From: Entonaema liquescens
Taxonomy: Eukaryota > Ascomycota > Sordariomycetes > Xylariales > Xylariaceae
NCBI GenBank assembly: GCA_902805475.1
Contig: CADCSX010000010.1
Span: forward strand, 806,001 to 870,000
Direction of reading: 5' to 3'
DNA length: 64,000 nt
Translations under genes and position numbers: made by a program
Notes under the pieces: model-generated
Told to the model about the DNA's origin: nothing
The model's input: only the letters and a program-made list of their open reading frames with translations
Database searches by the model: none
In this document: positions 11,611 through 22,598 of the stretch, piece by piece
How the letters are laid out: each line of letters opens with the position of its first letter
How positions within the stretch are numbered: position 1 is the first letter of the stretch

Positions 11611-13077
11611 TTTGGAGAGTTGTTGAAAATAGTGAGGACTGGATGATACAATAAATTTTTAATAATTTCAATAATTCGAAATTCGAAACTGATACTTCTC
11701 ACTCTGGGGTTCTTTCTCTCTCCAGTACATCTCTTACTTTCCCCTCGATATATAAGTTCATATCTCGGTAGAGCTCATCACCGAAGTCGGCTACTAGTAG
11801 TGGGTATAAGACGGAGCGGAGAGATGCCAATACTCTCCACTCCAGATAGAAGCTGGGCATTCATCAGCCAACCAATGTTGAGCAGTTAACCTATTTTAGC
11901 AATACCACTTTATATAGATCTTTTATGTAATCATTTCCACCACCCTATCTATCTTGCATACTTGCATTATCGAGATATGATCGCCTCAGATCTTACTCGC
12001 TCCTTATCGAGATCTAGTTCAAAGAGGCTTAACGGGGCTGATGTGCAATTATCGATATATTTACCCACCTTTAAACCATTCTGAGGGCCAGTATAATAAA
12101 GGGGGGGAGATGAGAGAGAGTGAACTGGCATAATGGTCCTCTTGATGTCAGTCATAAGACCAACAATGCTGATTGAGTTCTGTTTTGTGCATACATTCTC
12201 TGTATGTATTGTTTGCTATACAAATAAGCATGCCAAAAGTAATAATCCGGACTACCTCCTTGTCTCATGAGTTTATTAGTATTTCAAATATCATCGTGAA
12301 TGTATTTTGATTGTGTTAGTGGGAGGTACAAACCGGTAAATGGCTTAGGGCCTTGCTCAATAGTTCAGTCATAGCACCTTATCGAAGATTATTAATAGAG
12401 TATTCAGGCGCCAATTAATTGACGCAGTGAAATAATCTCCTGGACGAAGTTACCAGGTGGCTATTGTTCAGTTAGATGTTAGGGAGTGACCCCTTAAGTC
12501 CACATCAGAAGACCTGCCCACATACAAGCCAACTTACAGGAGAACACACCTAATAACCACTCACAATCCACGTATTTGCCGTAACTTCCTAAGTATCCCC
12601 ATTAGCAGCACTCGCTGTTGCTTGCATAGTACTAGCGCCTAAAATCCAGTAACGCAATCCCAAGAAAAGATCCCACATGCGGTCACTGGACTTGTAAATA
12701 TTTCGTCCCGTTCCAATTCACTAACTCTTCAACAATGCACACATATCATTAACCTGTCATCCGCCCTTCCACTACCCTAATCTAGTATCTATATGACTAC
12801 ATATCATTTACAGGTAATGAAGCTATCTTAAATGTTAAATGCCCCTGGCCAAATCCGAGCGGTATATATACATACCTCCTTCGTGCAGGCTATCAAGAAT
12901 TGTGCCAATTTTGTCTCCCGCAACCAATACCGAATACAGAATTTCTACCGAACATCCCCATATCAAGCGACATCTACTAGACATCATGAATTCTATTGTA
13001 TGTTTTCGAAGCTGGGATTTCTATCCTCTTCCCCTTGTTGTCCTCCACTAACCATACGAAAGCCCACCGCATTTGAC
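11611..13077. other. Intergenic region, no feature seen
   Basis: AT-rich region between the divergent ACC deaminase (start 11610, minus) and the gene starting at 13078 (plus), so it holds both promoters. An open frame runs from 12832 into the start of the next gene, but its codons look non-coding. Confidence 0.5.
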
Positions 13078-15125
13078 ATGCTAGTCCCCTCTACACCAGG
13101 CAACCTGGTCACCCACGAGTAAGTTCCCTGTCTAAAGACCTTGTCTTTGCCTTTTTGCTATGCCCATGATCGTTGTGCCTAACCTAGGAGTTTAGAATCA
13201 TTCTTGTACATGGTTTCAAATCCCATGCAGAAGACCAGAAACGTGTTGGGAAATTCAGAAACATCCTGGAGAGCTGGGTTGAACTTGCTACAGCCCCTAT
13301 TCGAGACCATGTGAATGTTCGCACCTTCGCCTTTGATGGAGATCACGTCTTGCACAATGGACCACATGGACTGTCGGCAACTACCATCGAGTTGTCACAG
13401 AAGTTTGCGCTGACAAGCGAAGAACCCTTATCGCCACTCTTCCGACCGACAGAAGAAGGCAATCGCGGTCGCGGACCCAACCGCGCGTCCAGAGCTGCCG
13501 TGTTCATTGCTCACGGAATAGGCACATGGATTGTGAAAGATTTCTTAGTCCTCTTTCGCAAAGCATCTAACCGTGTTGATCCCACAGGACTAGTATTCCT
13601 AGATGCGCCAGAGACCCCTCTGAACATGACCCCTGTTGATGTGCAGTCTGAGTCTGCCATATCTAGGTACCTTTACGAGCTCGCAGAGATGTACAAGATC
13701 CAGGCAATGCCGTTCAAGATCCATGGACTTCAAGACAAGCTGCGGGTCATCGATATGAACTTCCGACTGCTAACGAACTCCCGCTTTGGAGTTTGTGAAG
13801 AAACCAAAGACATCTCCGATGATCCCTGCGTATACACCATGAAGATGTGGTGCGATAACATCTGGATGTCTTCCAAGCCTCGTCTTCCTATTGAGTCTGT
13901 TAGTTTGTGAACTTTCTTTGTGCCACCCCTATTCCCCTTGTACAATTCTCCCTCTTCGTTTTCCATGCTAACAAATACGTTAGTCAGCTATGAAGACGTT
14001 CGTCCGAGGATTTCAGAACATTATGCGGTTCGAAAAGGTGACGAAGATAGAAGAACAATTGAAGAAACTTGAACCGCTAAGGCTAGCTCAGTGCCTCCAA
14101 GAAGCAACCTCAACCCGGGGGTTCTACGCTGTCCAGCCCGATGATGGACGTGACGATGCCGAGCCTGTCACAGCTACCGTCACAAGCTGGAGTGCAAGTG
14201 GTGACTCTCCTGACAATGGAAAAGGGAAGCGTAAGTCTAAAAGAGCATTTTAATAAGCATATTAAATAGGCTCTAGTTAGCTAACAACTGTTGTATTGTA
14301 GAGAAAGCGAGTTCCTCTTCCCCATCGCCGAAGAGACGTGGCATTCTCACGCCCTCAAGCTCCATGAAACCGCTTCCTAAGATCCCCGAAGAGCGCGAGG
14401 CCGAGCAACGCCACGAACAAGCCTATGGCTTCCGTCCATCTGCCGGTAACAACACCCACGACGAGAAGTTTTACGACTTTCACGATGCCATGGCCCAGCG
14501 AGACGAAGCAGCAGAATCAGGCGAGCAGGAGGCTCTAGTGGCGGCACAGTCTAGACTACAGCTAGTCAAGTGGCACCAGGAGCAGCACCTCGGGAAGAAC
14601 CATTCGAAAGTCCTCATCACGCAGCGAGAGATTACTACCACAAGCCTCGCGTCCGGAATGTGGAACGGCAAGTCCATCGAACAGTGGACACTTGAAGACT
14701 TCCGCACCATCGAAGACGAAATGCGCCACGCATTCGAAGGCTTGGGGGAGTCACTAGGCCCGCTCCACCGGGAGACACTTGAGTCCCTCACCGTGCTGTT
14801 CAGCGTGCGAGTATCGCTAGTAAAGACCAACATGCTCCCCTGGTCGGCCGTTGCCACAATCCTAGACGTGGCAAGGCAGCGGCTGAACGACCGAGTAGTA
14901 ACCTCGCCGGAGTTGATGCTCGACACGCTGAAGATCAAGTACAAGATCGCGGTATCGCTAGCCCAGATCTCCGAGCGCGGCGATGCCATGCTGGCCGAGC
15001 TGCTTAAGGAGACGGAAGGCCTTATGCTCAATCTGGGCAGGGGCCGCGTGACGGAGCTGACCGGACTGCGGCTCAATATCCTGGAGAGAATTGACGAGGT
15101 ACGGGCGATGAGAAACGCGGAGTGA
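13078..15125 (+). CDS. Degenerate alpha/beta-hydrolase (serine-esterase-like) domain with helical C-terminal half
   Basis: Exons 13078-13118, 13196-13898, 13984-14230 and 14302-15125 join in phase to about 604 aa. All introns have GTAAGT or GTTAGT donors and TAG acceptors. The first domain begins IILVHGFKSH, the beta-strand/oxyanion part of DUF676/LipR-like esterases that often head fungal NLR-type and TPR proteins. The nucleophile elbow, normally GHSxG, reads AHGIG (about residues 119-123), and the later GLVFLDAPETP corresponds to the family's 'FFGTPH' segment. A Ser/Lys-rich linker (SSSSPSPKRRG) leads to an all-helical segment containing HLGKNHSKVL and LGPLHRETLESLTVL, which resemble tetratricopeptide-like units. 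There is no NB-ARC or NACHT domain. It is probably a non-catalytic signalling or scaffold protein; this is inference. Confidence 0.75.
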
Positions 15126-16159
15126 GAAAGGGAGGAGGAGGCGTAAATGAAGAACAACGTAAAGAGGCGTATTTCTTTTGTCTTTAGGGTCGAAGGGAGT
15201 CATTGATACCCCGGGAGGTCCACAATCTGGTTGAAAGTATTATTAGCTCAATAGGCGCTTGATTCTATTCTATCGTCGTGGATGTGCTTGTGGTGAATTC
15301 GTGTGATGATGTCTCAATGCGCCAAGAAGGGGCGTGATACCCCTGGATCCGTTAATGTAATATTGCAACTGTCCCGAAGAACATGCTGGAGTACGCTGAA
15401 GCCTTGCTTGTTGATTTTTTGATTTTGTCAGTCGACCTTATTAATTGTAGAGCATTGCCATGGTCCTTTTTATGTCTTTCTTTAGCTAGGCTTTAACAAA
15501 CGCAACATTTTGGAAGCATGGCAGCCACATTGTCAGATAACAAGAAATTGAGAGAATAGCTACCTATTATTCTAATCAAGTACGATTATAGTATATTGTA
15601 GAACTCGTCTAGTTCGAACAAGGTCGCAATAGGTATTTTGATAAACACTCGAGATTGTCTAGCTCCTTGCTTGGCTAGGAGTCCTCTCATATCTACCCAA
15701 TTCCTCTATTAAGTACTTCACAAAGGCATCGTAGCTTAGCCAAGTTACCCAAACGCCAGGTGATAAAGTCTGCTAAACCACTTTCCCCCATATATTGATC
15801 CAGGTATGCCTCTCTGCGTTGAAGGACTACTAGTATCGATCACGACCTTCTATAAGTAAAATAGATATATCAATGTGAGGAGGCCAGCAAAATTCCCCTA
15901 GCATACAAATCATTTTTTTATATAATGTGAGAAATATGACCCCTGATTCAATATCACAAGACATGAAACGATCAGTACACGCAAATATCGGTAATAAATC
16001 ATGTATCATGAATTTTATCTGATATTTGTTAAGTTATCCTTGAAGTTCTAACAGCTTAGCATTGGATTTGCTATCTACCAGAGGTAAAGTCATCCTTATC
16101 TATCTTAATGAAATGAAAGAATAGATTAACGCCCCGAACCCTCTAAGCTAGAATACCTA
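15126..16159. other. Intergenic region between convergent genes
   Basis: Non-coding, AT-rich. It holds the 3' ends of the esterase-like gene (plus) and the small Tyr/Ser/Gly-rich gene (minus). No repeat or RNA gene seen. Confidence 0.5.
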
Positions 16160-16637
16160 TCACTTTCCACCACTGCCGCCGCCGCTACTACTACCCCCAT
16201 ATCCCGAAGATGTCTTCTCTCCCGACGACGAGGTGTAAGTTGAGCCGCCCTGGCCGTCGTTGTAGTAGGTAGAGCCATTAGGGTTGGAGTAGTAGTAGGA
16301 GCCATCCCTGCGCGTACGCAAATATATATGTTAGTATGAAAGGCTGCACCAAGCAAGACTTCTGATACAAATAAGGCAAGGATTGATCCAGAATTGTGAC
16401 TTACGAATTGGAATAATGGTAAGAATTCGAGTTCGTAGCATCGCTACCATAGTCACGAGAGCAATAATGGTTGCCCTAGAGAGAGTCAGTTAGTGAAGGT
16501 GAAGTTAGCTTGAAAGCTAAGCCCCGAGAGGTGGAATAGACAGCTAAGTCCGTCTTTCGGGGAATGGGAATGGGAATGGGAATATTTACCTGGCTATTTT
16601 CGCCGGAGCTCTTATACGAGTAACCTTTGTCGCTCAT
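16160..16637 (-). CDS. Small Tyr/Ser/Gly/Asn-rich fungal protein, three exons
   Basis: Minus-strand exons 16637-16590, 16475-16405 and 16307-16160 give 88 aa. The protein begins MSDKGYSYKSSGENSQ, continues GNHYCSRDYGSD...NSNSYHYSNS and DGSYYYSNPNGSTYYNDGQGG, and ends in a Ser/Gly tail (SGYGGSSSGGGSGGK). All three exons are low-complexity with repeated SYHYSN / SYYYSNPNG / STYYND units, and every junction keeps frame (GTAAAT and GTAAGT donors; TCTAG and CGCAG acceptors). I recognise it as a conserved small protein of filamentous fungi without a known function. The first intron contains a (GGGAAT)n microsatellite. Prediction programs would easily miss it, because no exon exceeds 150 nt. Confidence 0.75.
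16560..16585. repeat. (GGGAAT)n microsatellite inside an intron
   Basis: About four tandem GGGAAT-type hexamers lie in the first intron of the small Tyr/Ser/Gly-rich gene, just downstream of its donor site. Intron length at this locus is likely to vary between strains. Confidence 0.8.
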
Positions 16638-17349
16638 GATGCCGGCGAGTTGACAGAGAGCTGTATGTGAGGATTTCTGATGGAACTTGTGGGAAGACTT
16701 ATGAGTATCAGAGTAGATGATCAAGTTAGCTTGTAGATTTCTTCTGAGGAAAAGAGGGGGAAGAGGATGTATAAATACCGAAGGTAAACAGTGCCCATTC
16801 AAGCGGGGAGCAAGCTGCGAGATGTATCTTCACTGTTCCTATCACATGACACAGTACGTACTTATACTTACTACCTACATGTATGTAGAACCTCTACATC
16901 CACAAGAACGATAGTACCTAGTTGCAATGATGTAACAGTTCTGTTTGGAATTGGTAGGGGTTCCCTTACTGCGTTTCCTCTGAAACGAATGTAAAGTCAA
17001 TAATAAAAATGGGGAGAGGCGGTATATGTTTGTCGGCATCTTTTTAGCGTTTGTCCTTAAGAAGAAAATAAGGGCCAGCTAGACTAGTAATCAATACTTT
17101 CTCTGGCGTGGATGCGGCTATCTAATAGCATGATATATCACAAAGTGACAAAAACTGTGTAGAAATTACTCATTAGGTTCAGCTAAAACAATAAGATTGC
17201 TAAACATGAGGAAACCGTCAAACCAAACTTGAGCTGTTCTTAATTCAGGTCTATTTGGTATCTGTCTAGGTAGTGTATCGAGAGTGTAAACGCACGCTCC
17301 AATGCAGAACTCTATGCGGCGGTATCAATTACATCCTCGCGAATATTAG
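16638..17349. other. Intergenic region, no feature seen
   Basis: Contains the promoter of the small gene ending upstream at 16637 (minus strand) and the 3' flank of thioredoxin reductase. The short frames here are not supported. Confidence 0.45.
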
Positions 17350-18613
17350 TTATTCAGCCTTTCCCTGGGCGGCTCCTTCTCGCTCGTCGACTTCGTGCTC
17401 TGAGAGGTATTTCTCCGCGTCCATGGCAGCCATACATCCGGAACCTATTGATTATTGTTAGCATTGGAATAATCCACGTTTTTAGATATAAAGGAAATAG
17501 GGACGTACCTGCACTGGTAATGGCCTGTCTATATCTCTTGTCTTGAACATCACCGGCAGCGAAAACACCCTCGATGCTTGTCGCTGGTGTACCAGGCTTG
17601 GTGATGATATAGCCTTCCTCATCGACATCCAGCTGCCCCTTAACCAGGCTCGTGGCTGGGTCGTGGCCAATGGCGTAGAACAGACCATTGGCTTCTATCA
17701 GCTGTCGCTTTCCGCTCTTTGTGTCTTCAATGACCATGTGGGTCATCACCTTGTCATCGCCTCGGACCTCTACGCCCCTGGTGTTGAATTGGACGGTGAC
17801 CTTAGGGTGGTTGATCAACCGCTGTGCCATGATGCTGCTGGCACGTAGCTGGTCCCTCCGCACTAGCACTGTCACATGGCTGCCGTACTTTGTAAGGAAA
17901 GTGGCCTCTTCGGCAGCACTGTCTCCACCACCGATGACCACTAAAGGCTTATTTCGGAAAATGGGGACCGCACCATCGCAGACTGCGCAGGCGCTGATGC
18001 CACTTTGCCAGTACTTCTCCTCTCCCGGAAGACCTAACCTCTTCGCCGAAGCGCCGGTGGCGATGATGACGGAATCCGCGGTGTGTACCTCGCCGGGAGA
18101 CCATTCCGTCTCGTACTTGAACGGTCTCGAGGAAAGGTCGAGCTTGGCTACTGTTTCAGTGATGATCTTGGTACCGAATCGTTCTGATTGCTGTCTCATA
18201 GCATCCTGCCGTTGACGATTTTGTTAGCATGTCTATCTAATATATGAGACATATGCCCGTAAAGAGTATAAAAACACTCACCATGAGCTCGCCACCCATT
18301 ATACCCTTGGGAAATCCGGGAAGTTCTCAATGTCGGTCGTAGTTGTTAACTGACCACCGGCGGCGATACCATTTGCCATGAAACCCTCGTAGAGAACTGG
18401 GTTCAGCTCGGCACGGGCGAGGTAGATGGCGGCCGTGTGGGCGGCAGGCCCAGAGCCGATAATGACAACCTTGCTATGCATCTTCCTGGCTGCTGCTATT
18501 GGGATCTTGGTGGTCTGTCCTGTGTATTTCTGTAACCCCGCGGAAGCAAATGCTGCAACTGAGATTCCGGATGCGCCTGCGCAGAAAGTCCTTCTAACAG
18601 TTTGGGAAAACAC
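17350..18613 (-). CDS. TRR1: Thioredoxin reductase (low-Mr, NADPH), with a one-base frame break
   Basis: FAD enzyme that reduces thioredoxin with NADPH. Minus-strand exons are 18613-18282, 18205-17509 and 17444-17350. Visible motifs: FAD-binding VVIIGSGPAAHTAAIYLARAE, the redox CAVCDG (about residue 184-187), NADPH-binding VVIGGGDSAAEEA, and the second FAD motif EGVFAAGDVQDKRYRQA. A basic leader (MFSQTVRRTFCAG...) precedes an internal Met (MHSKVV), so upstream and internal starts could give mitochondrial and cytosolic forms. The expected FPxGIMGGELM is broken: near 18304-18310 the sequence reads CCCAAGGGTATAATGG, one base short, giving a stop at 18299-18301. Adding one base restores a 374-aa protein across all junctions. 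Alternatively, splicing from GTATAA at 18304 keeps the frame but drops GIMGGELM. Confidence 0.93.
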
Positions 18614-19481
18614 CTTGGCGGTTTAATGTCAACTTGTTGTGTTTATATTTGGTAAGTTGTAAGAAAAGGGCGACCAGATAGGTAACTAAAATATCGGTAC
18701 GCTCGGAGGACGTTCGGAACAGGTAGGGCTAAAAAGATTGTTGAGGCTGGGGTTTCGTCGCTACGCTGTGCTGTACGATGACATGAACAGAGTCACAAGT
18801 ACTAGGCCGTAGTAAGACAAAGCTGAAAATTTGCAATTTATTTCAAATGCGGCTCTACATGTAGTTCCGAAAATAGTTTAAATTTGGAATTAAGTCCAGG
18901 GTATCTTTTAGTATTTAGTATTTATTGTACGACGATGTTAACTTCTGCCCAGTTGATTCCAGAAGGCGAGAAAATAAAAAAGATCCCCCGCATTATTCAG
19001 CAAGACCCTTAGCAAAAAAAGCACATGGACATATGGGCAGTAACGATCCGGACCGGAGCTGACTCGAGTTGCCCCACCATGGACCGATCTTAGAAAAAAT
19101 CATGTAATTGGCGGGTCGGGCTCAGGAACTGTATTCCATACATGCATATCTTAACCATAAAGAAATAATGTCGTCACATGCTGTAAGTTAGGTCTTGATT
19201 AAACATGCAAGAAATGTACTCATTGATGAGTGATTTCGTACGAGATTGATAAGGCAAACTTGTGACGGCCAGCTTGTTCCGCGTGTCGTAGCGGTCTTTG
19301 GTGTAACAAATCCCGCCTCCGTCACCGGATACGACCCCATGAGCCGATACATCTCTATGGTACCTATTTATTTTTAGCTTTCTCATTCACCGTAGCCAGC
19401 CGAATCCGTCATTGGTCTCATTCGTATGGGCCGAATGGTTTTTGATTAATACACCAATCAACGCTTATTCATGAACTACCT
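18614..19481. other. Divergent promoter region
   Basis: About 870 bases between the divergent thioredoxin reductase (minus) and PQ-loop gene (plus). No coding frame supported. A small open frame at 19174-19386 (minus) looks random. Confidence 0.5.
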
Positions 19482-20943
19482 ATGGCACCACAGCAGGATA
19501 TCCCGGTGGCCGCTAATGTCCTCGGTGTATGTTATCGTCATATGGGAACCTACATGATTCCAAATCCGATAGCTAAATATTGATTCCCTAGACTATCGGC
19601 ACAATCCTATGGTGTGTTCAAACGATTCCTCAAATAGTGAGTACATTCTATAGCGATGAAGTAGAATCTCGTGACTAATTTGATCCTTCAGTGGACGAAT
19701 TGGCGAACCAAAAAGACTGATGGCCTCCCCGGATCTATGATGTACCTATGGGCTCTATGTAAGACATTTCCCATCGACTCGGAGATATGTATGTCTCAGG
19801 GACTAACGGCTCCCTTCTCCAGGTGGCGTACCATTCGGAGCTTATAACATCGCACAGAGATTCAATTACCCACTACAAGTACAGCCACAGGCTTTCATGG
19901 CGCTCTGTCTCGTGAATTGGTGCCAAATATTGCTATATAATAGTAAATGGCCCATATGGAGGGTAGTTCTCATAGGGTTAGCCAATGCCGTCGCTTTTGC
20001 TGGCGTACAAGCGGCACTGATAATCACATTACGGGTATTTATAATGAATCCTTAATTTTAACTCCTCTTGTACGACATAACTAAATCGATGTAGCCGTTA
20101 CACGACGCCGGTAATACCACTGGGATCTTGGTTGTCGGTATAATTGCGACCATTCTCTTGGCAGCTGGTTTATTACCACCATATGGCGAACTCTGGAAGC
20201 GTAGAGGAAGAGTTATCGGTATTAACTTCGTATTTCTGTCAAGTATGCTGTTTTTAAAAGTTCATTATACGTTTTTTTACTTGCCGTACCTAGGATATCG
20301 AGCTCTTTTGACGGAGCCCGTTAAAAGGGCAGCTCTCTAAGATACATATCGCCTTCTAGTTACGCCTCTTACTAGGCAGGAACGATTGCTAACATTCATC
20401 GGCAGTGGACTGGCTAGGCGCATTTTTCTCTCTCATGTCACTTGGTATAGGCCCCCTGATATCTATATATAATCACGTATTACTTACCCAAGCTTAGCCG
20501 CTCAGAACAGTTTCGATATCTTGGGCGGTGTATTATATATTGTATGGTAAGTCCTCCACTGATTCTAACCATCAAGATAAAAGTGAAAGATCGCAGCGGG
20601 AAATTAAACTAAAATATGGGGCAGCATACTTCTTGAGTCTGGGATATTTCTTTCTCATATCATTTGGCTTTTCCGCACACGGAAGTTAAGGAAGGAGGCA
20701 GCACTAGAGGGCAAGACCTTCGATGACATTGCCGCCGAGCACGAACAGCAGGGAATACCATTCAAATTTGCCGAGCGGAAAAATTCTAAGAAACGCGACG
20801 TAGAAGCAGGGAACATTGGACAGGGTAGTGGCCAGTCACAACAACACCCAACCGCAGCCGGTCTACAAGAGGATGATACAAAAGGCACCCAACAAAATAA
20901 TGACTCGAAACTCGAGGGAGGGACGAGGGAGAAATTGGGATAA
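19482..20943 (+). CDS. PQ-loop repeat seven-transmembrane protein
   Basis: Eight exons (19482-19526, 19592-19636, 19692-19758, 19823-20034, 20095-20242, 20406-20444, 20498-20546, 20625-20943) join in phase to 307 aa. The first PQ motif reads LWCVQTIPQIWTNWRTKKTDGLPG (PQ at residues 28-29), followed by MYLWALCGVPFGAYNI. The second repeat reads FVFLSMDWLGAFF...AAQNSFDILGGVLY, where Ala-Gln-Asn stands where the second PQ would be. The hydrophobic segments fit about seven helices with a charged, Gln/Gly-rich cytosolic tail (FAERKNSKKRD...). PQ-loop proteins move amino acids or sugars at vacuolar or other membranes; the substrate here cannot be told. The gene is intron-dense with very small exons, so single-exon callers see only fragments. 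Confidence 0.88.
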
Positions 20944-21144
20944 TCCGTGTTTACAGTTGAATTAAACGAAAGCAAAACTAGTATAGCGGAGTGATATCTT
21001 AGTCTAAAGTCAACGCAAAGTCGTGCCTCATTACCATCCTCCCCTAGTATTATTAGTCAATCGCATCTCTAAACCATCAACGCGTATATCGACCACCTAG
21101 AACCGTGACCATAAACTATCTCAACGTCGTCGGATAATCATAAT

Positions 21145-22097
21145 TTACTCAACGGTAGGTCCCTTGCCCTGAGCGCTCAGATTTCCACCCTTGCCACCGT
21201 ACTCGGTCGGCAGTTTCTCTCCAAGCGCGGGAACCTTGCTGTCCGCGAATTCGTGGGCCAAGTTTCCGCCGTTCGACATCGGGTGGAACTTCTTGATGGT
21301 CTTGGGGGCGACGAAGAGCTTCATAACACCATACATGAAGCCCATGATGGCGGGCACGTTAACGAAGAATTTCTCCTTGAGAAGCTCGGGGTAGGCCAAG
21401 GCGAACACGCGGATGGTCTCGGTGCTGGCGGCCTTGACCTGGGGCGACTGACGTAAGAAACTGATGGACTTGTAGTCGTGCACCTGGAAGATCTTGTACG
21501 GATCCCAGTCGGCTGTGATGGGCTTTGTGGCGGTGGAGAGCGATAGCTCGTGTATAGCGAGTTCCATAAGGGCGACACGCCAGTTGATGAACCTGGTATG
21601 TAGATTAGTGGATCGATTTAGTCTGGTAGATATATATGATCCGCAACGACCAGTATATAACATATAACTCACTCATCTAAAACGCCAAAGGTCTCATTGA
21701 TCGACTTGACACCACCGTAGATGTTCCAAGTGAAAACCTCTCTGGACTCGGGATTTTCATCGGCTGCCTTCTCCTCACCGGCGACATACTTGGTGACATA
21801 TCCGAGGCCCTCGAACTTCGCCTTTGAGAATGTCTGCTTAACGAGCTCCAAAGGTTTCGTCTTGGCGCGCCATGCTAGAGTCTTCTCGAGTTGGTCCCGG
21901 GCCTTGACGACGTCACCGTCGTTGGCATTAAGATACTTTTGCAATACGATCTGGCTAGGGACGTGAGTAGCCGGATCAGCTAAGGTGACGCCCCAGACTT
22001 CAGGGTGAGATTGAGCTTGGACGGCTTTCCATAGCTCCTGGATTGGCGTGGTGGGTTCATCGGGTTTAGGAGCCTCGGTCTTCGGAGCTTCGGCCAT
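21145..22097 (-). CDS. SFH5: Phosphatidylinositol transfer protein SFH5 (Sec14/CRAL-TRIO)
   Basis: Minus-strand exons 22097-21673 and 21592-21145 (80-nt intron, GTGAGT, phase 2) give 290 aa. After an acidic/Pro N-terminus (MAEAPKTEAPKPDEP) comes the CRAL-TRIO N domain, with VWGVTLAD and QIVLQKYLNANDGDVVKARDQLEKTLAWR. The Sec14 lipid-binding core follows: ELAIHELS, FQVHDYKSISFLR, ETIRVFALAYPELLKEKFFVNVPAIMGFMYGVMKLFVAPKTIKKFHPMSNG and EYGGKGG. This is the fungal SFH5 type of non-classical Sec14 protein, which moves phosphatidylinositol at ER and plasma membrane; some relatives bind heme. It is divergent from NPR2 (start 22599), sharing a 500-base promoter region. Confidence 0.9.
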
Positions 22098-22598
22098 TGT
22101 TGTGATGGTAAGAATACAACTTGAAGACTAAAAACTATAAATTTATTTACTTTCAGGCAGCTTAAATTTTGCTTTTCTGGATATTTGAGGACAGAAAGTA
22201 GTTGTAAATGTGAAGACTTGCGTGGAAGGTCGTGGCTCGGCGATCCGACGAATGTAGGTGGAATGTGGGTCCGTGCTCATTCGAAGCTTCCCCCGGTTGA
22301 GCTTAGGACAATCAGATAATGCAGGCAGCTGCAGCTTAGTCTTGGCACTGTTGGGGAAATTACTGCCGGCCTTTAGCCGATCTTACCTTTACGGAACGTT
22401 CCGTCCACTAGAGGTCAATCGCAGTTGAACCACTTCTCAAATCGCCTGCTATGTTTCTGGGAATAGGAAATAGTGAATAAGAGCCCGAGTTATTAGGATA
22501 AGAGTAATGATGAGTTAAACCTGTTAAAGGGGCTTACTACATTCATTGAAATGTAGCAACCATCAAGCATATAATAGTATGTACGGCCGAACATCAAG
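22098..22598. other. Divergent promoter region SFH5 / NPR2
   Basis: About 500 bases between two divergent starts. No coding frame; no specific element identified. Confidence 0.5.

Noticed and set aside
14480..15157. 225-codon minus-strand frame
   Set aside because: Antisense to the esterase-like gene, Ser-rich shadow, no start context or family.
16126..16356. Arg/Thr/Ala-rich minus-strand frame
   Set aside because: A different frame over the third exon of the small Tyr/Ser/Gly-rich gene, whose three-exon structure is better supported.
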